Assembly: GCA_020247005.1 (NCBI GenBank)
Contig: JADCJN010000133.1
Location: forward strand, 1 to 59,180
Reading direction: 5' to 3'
DNA: 59,180 bases
From: Silvanigrellales bacterium
GTDB lineage: Bacteria; Bdellovibrionota_B; Oligoflexia; Silvanigrellales; Silvanigrellaceae
Below are positions 44,295 to 53,892 of this stretch, in pieces (positions within the stretch are counted from its first letter, which is position 1; the number at the start of each line of letters is the position of its first letter). The notes beneath the pieces were generated by a model. That model was not told the DNA's origin and ran no database searches. It saw only the letters and a program-made list of their open reading frames with translations. A program made the position numbers and the translations under genes.

Positions 44295-47200
44295 ATGGTT
44301 GTTGAAGTCGGCTCAACCAAAGACGAGGCGTCTTCGGTGCCTGAAGTTTCCATTCTCGTTCCGGCGTACGCCTGTGGCGAAGAGGTCAGCAAGACGTGCG
44401 AAAGTCTGCAAGGCTTTTTTGAGCCTCTTGTGCGGACGTTTGAAATTCTTGTCATCGTCAATGGTCCGCCCGGCCCCGCACGCAACGAGACGCTGGCTGC
44501 AGCGCGGACCAGTGCCGCAGCCCTGCCTCGCCTGCGCGTGCTGGAGTCCCACCCTCCCGGAAAAGGGCATGCGCTCCGTGAGGGCCTCCTGAGTGCCCAG
44601 GGGCGCTTCGTCCTTTTCACCGACTGCGATCTTCCCTACGACCTCTCTTTCTTTCCAAAGGCACTGGGACGTCTGAGGGAAGGCATCGCCCTTGTGCACG
44701 GCGACAGGCGACACCCCGAGAGCGACGCCAGTGTCCCACAGAACCTCCATTCGCCGCACACCCTGCGACGCGCTTTGAGCCGCCTTTTTAATTTCGCAGC
44801 ACGAACCATCCTCGGGCTCTCGGCTCGCGACACCCAAGCTGGCATCAAAGCCATGGACGCGAGCTTCGCGAAGGCTGTTGCGCTCCGCTGCGGGGAAAGG
44901 GGATTTCTTTCCGACCTTGAATATTTTTTGGTTGCGAAAAAAGGAGGGTGGCGCGTGGAAGGGCACGCAGTTCATTTTTCTTTGCGCGATCTTCAAAGCT
45001 CTGTGGTTCTTGGGCGAGAATTTCGAAAAACTCTTGTCGGCTTGCTGCGCATTTTCCTAAGCCGCGCACTCGGACGATTTGAGGCCAAGCCACGCTCCCT
45101 TTGGGCCACACAATGGGTGTCTTGGGGCATTCTTTCGGGCCGCTTTTCTCGCGGTTTGGCCGAGCGTGCTTTTGTCGCCGCGCGATGGGTTTTGACTCCC
45201 TATCGCACATTGGCCTCCTTTGTCCCCACGTCCGGACTCGTCGTCGACGTGGGCGCAGGGCATGGACTCCTTACGGCGCACTTGGCTCTGGAATGCCCTG
45301 AACGGCGCCTCTTCGCGGTCGACCACGACCCTCAAAGGCTCAGCCTCATAGATGCCCTTGGGCTCGAAAACATTTCTACCTTATGCGGCGACATGCGCGA
45401 CATCGCGCTTTCAAAGAAAGCAGCCGCCATCCTCGCCATCGACTGCATGCATTACCTTCCTACCCAGGAACAAAGTGCATTTTTGGCCTGGGCCTTCGAA
45501 AACCTGGCGCCTGGCGGCGTGCTCCTTATGCGTGAAATCGACCCCGAGTCGGGGTGGGCAGCCCCTCTGGGCCAGGCTTACGAGAAAGCCGCCATTGCGT
45601 GCAGCATCACCAAAACGAAGAGCAAAACATTTTGTGTTCACGCTCCCCATGTGTGGACTCGTCTGCTTGAAGACGCCGGGTTCGGAGTGGTTTCACATCC
45701 GTGCACAGCTCCGCTCTTAAGTGACAGGCTTTTTGTGGCTCGCAAGCCTCACGCACTTTCGACGCACGCCCGTAGGCCCGCCGCGTGTATTACGGCGGAC
45801 GACTGGGGCATGTCGAAGGCCATCAATGAAGGCATCCTTGATTTGGCGCAACGAGGCCTCGTTCGCAGAGTCTCGGTACTGCCGGAAGCGCCTTTTGCCG
45901 GATATTTGAAAGAAGATCTCTTGCGAGTGGAAGGACTTGAAATTGGACTCCACGCTTCTTTAACGCTGTCGTTGCGAAACGGAGCTTCCCCTGACTTCAA
46001 TTCCATCGGCGAACTCGCGCGCTTTCTGCTTCGGCCACGCCCCTTAAGCGAAACCGTGGCCGACCTCCAAGCGCGCTTCGTACGCCAGCTTTCGGCGGCG
46101 CGCGAAGCCAAGTTTCCAATCGTTTATGCCGACGGACACCAACACGTGCACGTGTTTCCACTTGTTTCGTTCGCATTCTCGAAAGCGCTGAAAGGGGAAG
46201 TGAGCACCGTCCGAGTTCCGTTCGATGGCACGCGATGGGGACTTCGGCAGTGCGTTTTAAACTTTTTTTCGTCGATCTCCGCCGTTATTTTCTCCAGGCA
46301 TGGCTTCACCTGGCTACCTTTCCGTTACCCTTCGCTTCAAAGGGAATGGCGAAATGCCTTGCGAGCAAGGCGTTTTATCGACACGAATCCAGGCGTCGAA
46401 GCCATTGTTCACCCCGCGCTGCGCGACGATCTCGCGGAAGGCCCCGTCCAAGACACCTATCGAGCAGAAAGAGTTGCCGAACACGGCGTTCTCGCAAAGT
46501 GCGATGTGCTGGAACCTTTACCCTCGGCAACGTCTTCGTGGTTTTCCAAACGCCCCACGGTGGCCTTTACGCTGACAAGCGCCTGCGCTCTGTTCCTTCT
46601 GCACTTCGCAGTGTGGTTGGGCGTCGTGTTTTATCGACAAGGATCTCTGGAAAGCGTGCTCAAGGGTTTTGACTCAGGTTGGTATTTGACCATCGCAACC
46701 AACGGCTATTCGGGCCAAGCCTGGGCTTTTTTCCCCGTATGGCCGCTTGTTTTGGCTGGGCTCAACGCGCTGCTTTCTCCAAGCTCGCTTGCCTTGGCGG
46801 GCACTGTTCTGGCCACTGCGCTGTTTTTCACCACGGCTCGTCTTCTTGCGAAGTCCCCTCCCTGGGACGACTCCGCCGCGGCAAGCCAAGGTTTTGGGGC
46901 CCGCACACGCCTGGGAATTCTGCTCTTTCTTTTGACTCCGGCCAGCTACGTTTTTCACTCGAACCACACCGAAAGCCTCTACCTTCTTCTTACGGTTCTC
47001 GCATGCGTCGAGTTCCAGAGACGCCGGCTCGTTGTTTGCGCAATTGTGTGCGGAGTGGCCGCTCTCACAAAAGTTCAAGGCGTTCTGCTTGCGGCAGCCT
47101 TCGGAGTCGGATTCGCGCTGCGCGAGCAAAGCTTTCGCCTGCGTGCGAGGACGCTCACGCTTTTTGGCGCGCTCTCAGGTCTTCTGTTTGCCCTGTGGCC

Positions 47201-47642
47201 TTTGTACGAGTACATACAAACCGGCGATGCGCTTCATCATGTCACCGCCCAATCCCACTGGCACCCGCCGGCTTCCATAGCACGTTACTTTGGCGCTTTG
47301 CTTATGTTGAACCCAGAGCAATCCTTCACTCCCTTCGCCTTGGTTCACAGCGGAGTGTTTTTTGGGCTCTTGTGTCTTGGGGTTCTTTTTGCGCGTGCAC
47401 ATCTTCCGTTTGCGCTTTACTCCATCGCATTTCTCGCGCTGGAGCCTCTCACGGGTGAACTGGTCGGCACGTTGCGATACGCAACCGTTCTGTTCCCTCT
47501 GCACTTTTTGCTCGGCGACTCTTTGGCGCGACGAGAAGCCCGCTTCGGCGGAACTGGGCTTGCCTATGCGACTGTGTGCGGGTTTTTCGCCTTGAATATG
47601 GCGGTCACTGCCGCCTACGCTCTGGGACGCTGGGCCTACTGA
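44295..47642 (+). CDS. Four-domain fusion: GT2 - methyltransferase - ChbG/HpnK deacetylase - PIG-V-like mannosyltransferase
   Basis: A single 1115-residue chain. 1: residues 17-260, family 2 glycosyltransferase with TDCDLPYD at 109-116 and DTQAGIKAM at 179-187, as in polyprenyl-phosphate hexose synthases. 2: 300-485, class I SAM methyltransferase with VDVGAGHGLLT at 317-327, VDHD at 342-345 and IDCMHYLP at 382-389. 3: 495-735, YdjC/ChbG/HpnK carbohydrate deacetylase with ITADDWGMSKA at 499-509, GLHASLTLS at 551-559, DGHQHVHVFP at 613-622 and VHP at 705-707. 4: 755-1115, polytopic membrane protein with WYLTIATNGY near 796-805 and FFPVWPL near 812-818, as in PIG-V/GT-C mannosyltransferases. Likely a membrane-anchored glycolipid assembly protein. 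The gene stands alone between convergent and divergent neighbours. Confidence 0.85.
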   Translation: MVVEVGSTKDEASSVPEVSILVPAYACGEEVSKTCESLQGFFEPLVRTFEILVIVNGPPGPARNETLAAARTSAAALPRLRVLESHPPGKGHALREGLLSAQGRFVLFTDCDLPYDLSFFPKALGRLREGIALVHGDRRHPESDASVPQNLHSPHTLRRALSRLFNFAARTILGLSARDTQAGIKAMDASFAKAVALRCGERGFLSDLEYFLVAKKGGWRVEGHAVHFSLRDLQSSVVLGREFRKTLVGLLRIFLSRALGRFEAKPRSLWATQWVSWGILSGRFSRGLAERAFVAARWVLTPYRTLASFVPTSGLVVDVGAGHGLLTAHLALECPERRLFAVDHDPQRLSLIDALGLENISTLCGDMRDIALSKKAAAILAIDCMHYLPTQEQSAFLAWAFENLAPGGVLLMREIDPESGWAAPLGQAYEKAAIACSITKTKSKTFCVHAPHVWTRLLEDAGFGVVSHPCTAPLLSDRLFVARKPHALSTHARRPAACITADDWGMSKAINEGILDLAQRGLVRRVSVLPEAPFAGYLKEDLLRVEGLEIGLHASLTLSLRNGASPDFNSIGELARFLLRPRPLSETVADLQARFVRQLSAAREAKFPIVYADGHQHVHVFPLVSFAFSKALKGEVSTVRVPFDGTRWGLRQCVLNFFSSISAVIFSRHGFTWLPFRYPSLQREWRNALRARRFIDTNPGVEAIVHPALRDDLAEGPVQDTYRAERVAEHGVLAKCDVLEPLPSATSSWFSKRPTVAFTLTSACALFLLHFAVWLGVVFYRQGSLESVLKGFDSGWYLTIATNGYSGQAWAFFPVWPLVLAGLNALLSPSSLALAGTVLATALFFTTARLLAKSPPWDDSAAASQGFGARTRLGILLFLLTPASYVFHSNHTESLYLLLTVLACVEFQRRRLVVCAIVCGVAALTKVQGVLLAAAFGVGFALREQSFRLRARTLTLFGALSGLLFALWPLYEYIQTGDALHHVTAQSHWHPPASIARYFGALLMLNPEQSFTPFALVHSGVFFGLLCLGVLFARAHLPFALYSIAFLALEPLTGELVGTLRYATVLFPLHFLLGDSLARREARFGGTGLAYATVCGFFALNMAVTAAYALGRWAY

Positions 47643-47654
47643 ACACGCCACACT

Positions 47655-49289
47655 TCACCCGCAGTTCACAGTCTCTCTGTCCGCACCTTCACGAGGCGCC
47701 GGAGCATTCTCGGAATTGGAACGTTGATCTTGGCGCGTCGACTCCTGACCCGTTCGATTTGCGGAAGCGGCATCCACCTTTCTTCGGCGTTCCGGCAGGG
47801 CCACCAAAGAAGCCCCGCCCGACGTGGCGTCTTCGTTCACGCCATTGAGGCCCACCAAAGGAAACAAGCCTTGCCAAGTAAGCAATGTCCCACTGTCGGT
47901 GGCACCCAGGGAAATGGACTTCGACTTTCTGAGGTAAAGAGGGAATCCATAACCCACAGTGTAGGCCACCACAGCATCTTCATTGGAGGCGCCGTCGGAG
48001 GTCAGCCGTACCTTTTCGAACCGAAGGTCCGTGGTTTTTTTCGGGTCGCCCTGCACAGCCAGAGCCGTGTTCGCCAGAATTGCCAAATTCTGGTTGGCAG
48101 TTGGGTTGTCTGCAATCAGAGCTTTCACCAAGTCGTTGGTCGAGTTGAGGAGTCCCAGAATCGCGCCCGACGATTTTGAGCTCAAAGATTCTGACCTCGT
48201 CAGATCCTCTTTGTCGAGAACATCTGCCCGCGTAAGGGGACGAAGGGGATCAGTGCCCAACTCTTTCATCCAAGACTCAAAGGTGACAGAGCGGGAGAGC
48301 CTCCCCATTTCTGCAGGCAAAGTTTCAACAAGAAAGGCCTTTGCAACGCTCTCTACTTTTTTGCTGAGAGGGCAAATCGCGCCGTATTCTTCACTTTTTT
48401 CTGCATATGCAGCAGGGAGTGTCGCCTGCCTCACCAAGGCAACGCCTGACTTGCACCACCTCAGCCGGTCGAACAAGGGGGCTGCTGCGAGCAACCGCCC
48501 CTTCGCATGCAACAGCATGAGGTTGGCACGGTGCCTGTCCAGACTTTTTTCTACCTTTTGGCCACGCATTTCAACAACGGGTTGCGGAACTGCTGACTTC
48601 AAAACCGACAAACGGGTTGCAGTGAACTTCTGAAAGTCTTCGCGGTTCAAATCCGTGACCGAAGCAGATTCAACGACAAAGGGATAGAAACCGAGGTCTG
48701 AGGTCGACCAGCATGTGGCATCAAATTCGCTTTGCGGAAATCTTTTATCCAGCTCCTTGGAAAGCTCGGGGCGAGAGGGCTTCTGGGCCGCACAGAGCGA
48801 CAATTTCTGAGGCGCTCCAAAATGAGACCCCAGTTCTTCGAGCGCTTCTCCGGCGGCCCGAGAAGCCGGGTCTGCCTTTGCTTTCAATGCGGCAGCCTCG
48901 GCCAACAAAACGTTCCTGCGTTCGACAAACTCTTGTCGAACGGGGATCTCGGGCAAGTATCCGGGAACTCCCACCACAGGGGCACTGACATAAGGCTGTA
49001 TCGACACTTTTTCGCCGGAAGCCCATCCGACAAGGTCGGGTGTGCAGTGTTTCGCTGTCCAGGCGATTCCCTCATACCCTCCGTCAGAGCGGGAGGAAAA
49101 TTCGAAGGTGGCGGAGCAAAGCTTTGAACCGAAACGAATGTACCCGCCGGGCAGGGCTGCACCCGCGAGTGACGACTGCGAACGTGCCGTCACAACAGCG
49201 GTGGCGCAGGCGTTCGAGATTTTGTTTCCGCATCCCACCACAAGAAGGACGGAAAAGGCAGTCAACAGGTGGGTGGATGTGACGTTCAT
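47655..49289 (-). CDS. Lipoprotein with trypsin-like (S1 family) features
   Basis: The 544-residue protein has a lipobox signal peptide (LLVVGCGN, Cys at about residue 20). A trypsin-like pattern is partly visible: IAWTAKHC near 77-84 resembles TAAHC with the catalytic His, and DATSGGASLVAL near 505-516 resembles GDSGGPLV, with a large, mostly helical insert between them. If real, the Ser is retained but the Gly-Asp before it is not. The tail is Arg/Ser/Asn-rich low complexity. The start at 49289 is supported by GAGGG; the frame extends further upstream without a better site. It may be a degenerate protease of envelope surveillance; evidence is motif-level only. Confidence 0.55.
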   Translation of the reverse strand: MNVTSTHLLTAFSVLLVVGCGNKISNACATAVVTARSQSSLAGAALPGGYIRFGSKLCSATFEFSSRSDGGYEGIAWTAKHCTPDLVGWASGEKVSIQPYVSAPVVGVPGYLPEIPVRQEFVERRNVLLAEAAALKAKADPASRAAGEALEELGSHFGAPQKLSLCAAQKPSRPELSKELDKRFPQSEFDATCWSTSDLGFYPFVVESASVTDLNREDFQKFTATRLSVLKSAVPQPVVEMRGQKVEKSLDRHRANLMLLHAKGRLLAAAPLFDRLRWCKSGVALVRQATLPAAYAEKSEEYGAICPLSKKVESVAKAFLVETLPAEMGRLSRSVTFESWMKELGTDPLRPLTRADVLDKEDLTRSESLSSKSSGAILGLLNSTNDLVKALIADNPTANQNLAILANTALAVQGDPKKTTDLRFEKVRLTSDGASNEDAVVAYTVGYGFPLYLRKSKSISLGATDSGTLLTWQGLFPLVGLNGVNEDATSGGASLVALPERRRKVDAASANRTGQESTRQDQRSNSENAPAPREGADRETVNCG

Positions 49290-49428
49290 GTTCTTGAGCC
49301 CTCTCGAGGGCTCTGTCGCCACGCCCTCTACGGGACTCTATCGGCGGCAACATCAATTTTCTTTAAACTTTAGTCATATCAACACTGTGAGCTGGAACGG
49401 ACAGAAAGGCAGCGCATAGTGTGAGGGG

Positions 49429-49503
49429 TGGCTGGGGCACTAGGATTCGAACCTAGGAATGACGGTATCAAAAACCGTTGACTTACCGCTTGTCGATGCC
49501 CCA
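49429..49503 (-). tRNA. tRNA-Gln (TTG anticodon)
   Basis: The minus strand folds as a 75-base tRNA including an encoded CCA. The acceptor strands TGGGGCA and TGCCCCA pair perfectly, the anticodon stem ACGGT/ACCGT encloses TTTTGAT with anticodon TTG (reading CAA/CAG Gln), and the TPsiC arm CTAGGTTCGAATCCTAG is canonical. The sequence closely follows bacterial tRNA-Gln. Confidence 0.97.
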
Positions 49504-49517
49504 CCACGTACTAAAGT

Positions 49518-49547
49518 TGTATACGCGACGCGGATTTCCAAAGTCAA
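49518..49547 (-). promoter_or_regulatory. Sigma-70-type promoter of the tRNA-Gln gene
   Basis: On the minus strand TTGACT (49542-49547) and TATACA (49518-49523) are separated by 18 bases, and the -10 ends 14 bases before the tRNA 5' end, giving a transcription start near 49511. Match is 5 of 6 and 4 of 6 to consensus. Confidence 0.65.
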
Positions 49548-49629
49548 GCCGCTGTGCTAAGAACAGCCCTCATGCGGTGCGCACCCGGCCTCCCGTCCGG
49601 TGTCCGCTCCGTCCTCCCGGAGGAGAAAA

Positions 49630-50745
49630 ATGCCCCAGAGTTCGGTGTTCGGCTCGAACCGCGTCCTGAAGAATCTATTGCCAAGACACAAGCGCAAGAC
49701 ACCGCCCACCCTTGCCGACGACGTTCCTTTCGGACGCATCCACACCGACCATATGCTCGTGTGTGACTTCCTCCCCCAAAAGGGAGGGTGGCAGCCACTT
49801 GAAATCATGCCTTACGGCCCCTTTGAGTTGTCGCCCGACTCCGTGGTGTTCCACTACGGCCAACAAATTTTTGAAGGCATGAAAGCCTACCGCTCCGGCG
49901 TGCGTGAAGATGAGGTGTCGCTGTTTCGCCCGCAACTCAACGCAAAGCGCTTCTTCCATTCGGCAACACGCCTGGGAATGGAACCTGTGCCCGAAGACCT
50001 CTTTCTGCAGGCCGTGAAAGAACTCGTGAACGTCGATTACGAGTGGACACTGCCCATGCCCGGCGCACTCTATATCCGTCCTGCTCTCATTCCCCTCGAC
50101 CAGGGCGTCTCGTACCGCGCATCGCAGGCTTACCGCTTTTTTATCATCCTGAGTCCCGCCAAAAACTATTACGCAAAAGAAACTAGCGTGACGGTGGCTG
50201 TGGAACGCTCCGACGTGCGTGCAGTTCCTGGCGGCGTGGGTGAAGCGAAATGTGGCGGAAATTACGCAGGTGCTCTTCCTGCCTTGGCAAGGGCGCGAGC
50301 CAAAGGCGCTGAACAGGTTTTGTGGCTCGACGGTCTTGAGCACCGCTACGTTGAAGAAGTCGGTGCCATGAATGCCGTGTTTGTCTACGACGACCGCATT
50401 GAAACGCCCGGACTTTCTGGAAGCATCCTTCCGGGAGTCACGCGCCGCTCCGTCATCGAGTTGGCGCGCCACATGGGCCTCCGTGTCGAGGAAACCCGCA
50501 TCGACATCAACCAGGTTCTTGACGATGCTCGCTCTGGGGCCCTGAAAGAAGCCTTCGGCTGTGGCACCGCTGCTGTCATTTCTGCCATCGATTCCTTTCT
50601 CGACGGCGACGAACGCATTGCGGTAAACCAAGGCAAAATTGGAACAACGACTCTCCGGTTGAAGGAAGCGCTCGTGAGCATTCAAACAGGCAAAGCACCC
50701 GATCCTTTTGCCTGGCGCGTTGCAGTGCAATGCAACGCCCATTAG
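49630..50745 (+). CDS. ilvE: Branched-chain amino acid aminotransferase
   Basis: The 371-residue fold-type IV PLP enzyme catalyses the last step of Leu, Ile and Val synthesis, or the first of their breakdown. FHYGQQIFEGMKAYR at about 77-91, RPALIPLD, and GEAKCGGNYAGAL, in which Lys is the PLP-binding residue, match the long-form BCAT group; the substrate-binding block EVGAMNAVFVYDD and TRRSVIELARHMGL follow. GGAGGAG precedes the ATG at 49630 (the frame extends to 49600). It is followed by a hypothetical gene after 25 bases, probably cotranscribed. Confidence 0.92.
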   Translation: MPQSSVFGSNRVLKNLLPRHKRKTPPTLADDVPFGRIHTDHMLVCDFLPQKGGWQPLEIMPYGPFELSPDSVVFHYGQQIFEGMKAYRSGVREDEVSLFRPQLNAKRFFHSATRLGMEPVPEDLFLQAVKELVNVDYEWTLPMPGALYIRPALIPLDQGVSYRASQAYRFFIILSPAKNYYAKETSVTVAVERSDVRAVPGGVGEAKCGGNYAGALPALARARAKGAEQVLWLDGLEHRYVEEVGAMNAVFVYDDRIETPGLSGSILPGVTRRSVIELARHMGLRVEETRIDINQVLDDARSGALKEAFGCGTAAVISAIDSFLDGDERIAVNQGKIGTTTLRLKEALVSIQTGKAPDPFAWRVAVQCNAH

Positions 50746-50770
50746 ACTCTTTGGGAGGAGGTACTCGCCA

Positions 50771-51310
50771 ATGAAGTTCTCTCCCTCCCCATCGCATCGC
50801 AAAGCCGAGCAGCTCACGGAGCGCCTGTACGAAAGGGCCGAGGTTGAGTCGGCATACGACTCTAAAGGGCAGCTGAAATTCCTGGTTGCCCGCATTCCTC
50901 GCACGGAATTTATTCGGCTCTATGGCCAAAGCACATTTGCCACACTCTTTCACCGTGGCCTCTGGATCCAATTTTCCCGCCAAGGCAAGTCCATCTCCCT
51001 CCATGAACGCACTTCAGGTGCGAAGTTCCACCTTGAGCTGCGCGCAAACTCTTTTGGCTGGGCCCAAATTCTGTTGCAGAAGAAGGGCAAAACGGAGTGG
51101 AAGCAAACACTCACTCCCGAAGACCTCGAAGACTTCGAAATGAATCACGACCTCCTGCAAACCCTTGCAAAAGCCTGTGTGAAGTCGGTGGGGGAACCCA
51201 CCCTCTATTCCGACGACGGGCGTTTCATGGACGATGTCGCTTCTCTTCACATCCTCCCCGAGAGCGAAGAGAGGCCCGAGTTTTCCGCGGGTCTTGTGGA
51301 CCTGCAGTAA
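50771..51310 (+). CDS. Hypothetical protein in the ilvE transcript
   Basis: A 179-residue soluble protein with no signal peptide or membrane segment and no recognised domain. The first 30 residues are helical and charged; then beta-strand patterns with aromatic residues (FATLFHRGLWIQFSRQGKS) occur, followed by an acidic helix. GGAGGAGG sits nine bases before the ATG. Its 25-base distance from ilvE suggests one transcript. It converges with the flagellin gene. Confidence 0.55.
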   Translation: MKFSPSPSHRKAEQLTERLYERAEVESAYDSKGQLKFLVARIPRTEFIRLYGQSTFATLFHRGLWIQFSRQGKSISLHERTSGAKFHLELRANSFGWAQILLQKKGKTEWKQTLTPEDLEDFEMNHDLLQTLAKACVKSVGEPTLYSDDGRFMDDVASLHILPESEERPEFSAGLVDLQ

Positions 51311-51322
51311 ATAACATCTCTT

Positions 51323-52237
51323 TTATTTATTCAGGCCATTAATGAGCGTGAGTGCCACTTGGGCCGGCACGTTTCCTTGTGCAAGAAGGCTTGCGCCTGC
51401 CTGCACAAGAATATTCGCTCGGGTCAGGTTCGACACTTCGGTGGCATAGTCGACATCTCGGATACGCGACTGTGCGGAAGCCGTATTTTCGTTCGCGATG
51501 TCTATGACGTCGATAACGTGCGTTAAACGCGAACTCACGGCACCAAAGGCACTGCGGTAGCCAGCAAGCCGCTCAAGAGCACCATCGAAACTCGAGGAGA
51601 CTGTGTCGGAAGTCGACTCAAAAATGTCTTCGACGTCATCGAGTGAAATGCCGTCGCTCGAACTCAGAAGATCCCGCACGCTGCGCAAGCCCAGGGTTTC
51701 CGTATTCGATTTGATTTCATTTAAATTGTCGAGTCGAATGACGTTCGTGTCAGCTTCACCTGCCGCAGGTGGTGCGCCTACACGAATGCCGATGCTCGCT
51801 CGCCTGTCGTCGCCCGAACTCGAGTTTCCGTTCAAAAGGTCCATGCCATTGAACGTCGTCGTTTGAGAAATTCTGTCGACTTCTTCATAGAGAGACTGGT
51901 ATTCTGTAAAAAGAAATTTCCGCTCCTGATCCGAAAGTGTGGGGCTCGAGGCTGCCGTCGAAATCTCTTTCAAGCGAATGACGATGTTCGACACCTCGCT
52001 GAGGGCGGAGTCGGCCGTCTGCACGAGGCTCATGCCGTCGTTCGCATTTCGTTTGTACGACGACAGCTCACGCATCCGCATGGACAGCGAGTCAGACACC
52101 GCGCGCTCTGCGGGCATCGGGTTTCCGCGGGTGAATTTTACGCCCGAGGAGAGTCGTTCGAGGATCTCCGCCGCGTCACGCCGCGCCTTCTCGAGGTTCA
52201 TCTCCACTTTGCCGTTGCCCGTGATTCGCAAGCCCAT
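51323..52237 (-). CDS. Flagellin
   Basis: A 304-residue flagellin. The N-terminal D0/D1 helix starts [18 protein letters not shown] and continues with ERLSSGVKF and [26 protein letters not shown]; the C-terminal part has [33 protein letters not shown]. There is only a short central region, so the surface domains D2/D3 are largely absent. The start at ATG 52237 is five bases from AAGGGGC (ATG 52240 is also possible). The first 62 bases overlap the 3' end of the chemotaxis gene in another frame. Paralogues are probably encoded elsewhere; this one may be a minor filament subunit. Confidence 0.88.
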   Translation of the reverse strand: MGLRITGNGKVEMNLEKARRDAAEILERLSSGVKFTRGNPMPAERAVSDSLSMRMRELSSYKRNANDGMSLVQTADSALSEVSNIVIRLKEISTAASSPTLSDQERKFLFTEYQSLYEEVDRISQTTTFNGMDLLNGNSSSGDDRRASIGIRVGAPPAAGEADTNVIRLDNLNEIKSNTETLGLRSVRDLLSSSDGISLDDVEDIFESTSDTVSSSFDGALERLAGYRSAFGAVSSRLTHVIDVIDIANENTASAQSRIRDVDYATEVSNLTRANILVQAGASLLAQGNVPAQVALTLINGLNK

Positions 52238-53789
52238 CATCGCCCCTTGCGTCGCAGCTGACAGCCTCGTGCGGCAGCCAGGTCTCAGGCACGTCGACCC
52301 TCGTGCCTTGGTGGACAAGGAACAAAATCTGCTCCACGGCCATCAGCATGGTATCGACCTCGGACAGGAGCCCTTGAGAGATTTGTTCAACTTCCCTGAA
52401 TCCATCTGCTTTTCTTTGGTTGTTCTCGTCTGTTGCGTCCACTATCCGATGCCCCACCCGAAGGGAATGTGAAATATTCCGGTGAGAGTCGACCACCTCT
52501 TGGAAGCGACCACCCAATCCTCCCCACTCCACTCTGAGATGCCCCAACCGGCTCAGCGCGAGACTCGAATGCGCGCGGGCGATGTTGGCGCGCTCAAGCT
52601 CTCCGCGCACGTTGGCCAGGCCATTGCCGAAGACGCCCGAAAGCGTCGTCAGGCTCGCAGCCATTTGATTCGTAAACTCCACTTGGTTGACAGTTGCGTC
52701 GGTCATGGCTTTCACGCCGTGAAGCATGGAACGGGTTCGCATGGAGCACGAGTAGGCGAGGTTGCGCGCTGTCGACATGAGCTCATCGAGTCCAATGCCC
52801 CGACGAGAAAGGGCACCCAGCTTTTCGCGGAGCCCGCGCAAGGCGTCGGTGGTTTCCACGGCCGTCCGCACACCCTGCTCGCTGCTCTTGCTTCCTTCTT
52901 GAATGGCTTCGAGCGCCACCTGGGTGTCTTCCTGAATGGCCTCAATGCGATCGTAGATGTCGCGCGTCGCCGCGCTCGAACGCTCGGCGAGCTTCCGGAT
53001 GTCGTCGGCCACCACCGCAAATCCTTTGCCCTGCTCACCGGCACGCGCAGCTTCAATACTGGCGTTCAAGGCGAGAAGGTTTGTTTGCTCTGAGATGTCG
53101 ACAATGGCATCGATAATGTGACCGATGTCGGCCACGCGGGTCGCGAGCACTTTGACCCGTCCTTGAAGTGAGGCGACATGCTCACTGCTCGACACCATGG
53201 CCGAGCGCATGCCTTCTACCGCAGTGCGAACGGTGAGGGAATCGCCACTCACGTCCGCTAAAATTGCGGCGGAGTGCCGATCGTGCTCTTCCCACGTTTT
53301 GACGGTCGACTCCATGGAATCGATGTCGTTGGCAAGAGTCGTGAAGTCTTGATTCATGTCGCCGCCATGGCGCGCCGCTCGTGTCAGGTTCTCACCGCTT
53401 TTGCGGGTGTTGCCAAGCGCGCTGCGGGCCACATGGAGACCTTCATGAAAGTCGCCCAGCGTCGCTCCCAGACTCGACGCAATTTCACTCACAGCCACGT
53501 GGGTCGCGAGAAGTGCATCCGTGGTTTCCGACAAGCACGGACCAACAGCGTCCACTTGCGCCAATGCCGATTCAACACCTGCGCTGGCATTCGCCAGAAT
53601 GTGCGCGATGCGCTCCAGAGTCCTGCGCGTTTCATCTCGGTGAGTCTTCGTTACTTCCCCAGCACGTTCGAGCGCAAGAAGATCGTCGAGGGCTTGAAGC
53701 CCATCTTGGAACTTCTGACGGGCCGACACGAAGGCATGCTCGCAATCGCCCACGAGCGCTTCCACCCTGTTTTTGGTCACGTCGCCCAT
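52176..53789 (-). CDS. Cytoplasmic methyl-accepting chemotaxis-type receptor
   Basis: The 537-residue protein has the highly conserved signalling hairpin [43 protein letters not shown] at about 230-275. No transmembrane helix or signal peptide is visible and no PAS or other input domain was recognised; the N-terminal 190 residues are helical. It is thus a soluble receptor that may join the cytoplasmic chemoreceptor cluster. AAGGAG precedes the ATG at 53789. The last 21 codons are overlapped by the flagellin start. It follows the GspE-N-domain gene at 103 bases. Confidence 0.87.
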   Translation of the reverse strand: MGDVTKNRVEALVGDCEHAFVSARQKFQDGLQALDDLLALERAGEVTKTHRDETRRTLERIAHILANASAGVESALAQVDAVGPCLSETTDALLATHVAVSEIASSLGATLGDFHEGLHVARSALGNTRKSGENLTRAARHGGDMNQDFTTLANDIDSMESTVKTWEEHDRHSAAILADVSGDSLTVRTAVEGMRSAMVSSSEHVASLQGRVKVLATRVADIGHIIDAIVDISEQTNLLALNASIEAARAGEQGKGFAVVADDIRKLAERSSAATRDIYDRIEAIQEDTQVALEAIQEGSKSSEQGVRTAVETTDALRGLREKLGALSRRGIGLDELMSTARNLAYSCSMRTRSMLHGVKAMTDATVNQVEFTNQMAASLTTLSGVFGNGLANVRGELERANIARAHSSLALSRLGHLRVEWGGLGGRFQEVVDSHRNISHSLRVGHRIVDATDENNQRKADGFREVEQISQGLLSEVDTMLMAVEQILFLVHQGTRVDVPETWLPHEAVSCDARGDDGLANHGQRQSGDEPREGAA

Positions 53790-53892
53790 GCAGATCTCCT
53801 TCAAACGCGGTTGAGAAGTGCGGGATGTTTCTCCGCCACTCCAGCGCGTCCCTCCTTTTCGGAGAGTTCGCGGCGTTTCCGGAGGCCCAGCG

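Noticed and set aside
49504-49629. tRNA cluster around tRNA-Gln
   Set aside because: Only one cloverleaf is visible; flanking bases hold its promoter and the ilvE ribosome binding site.
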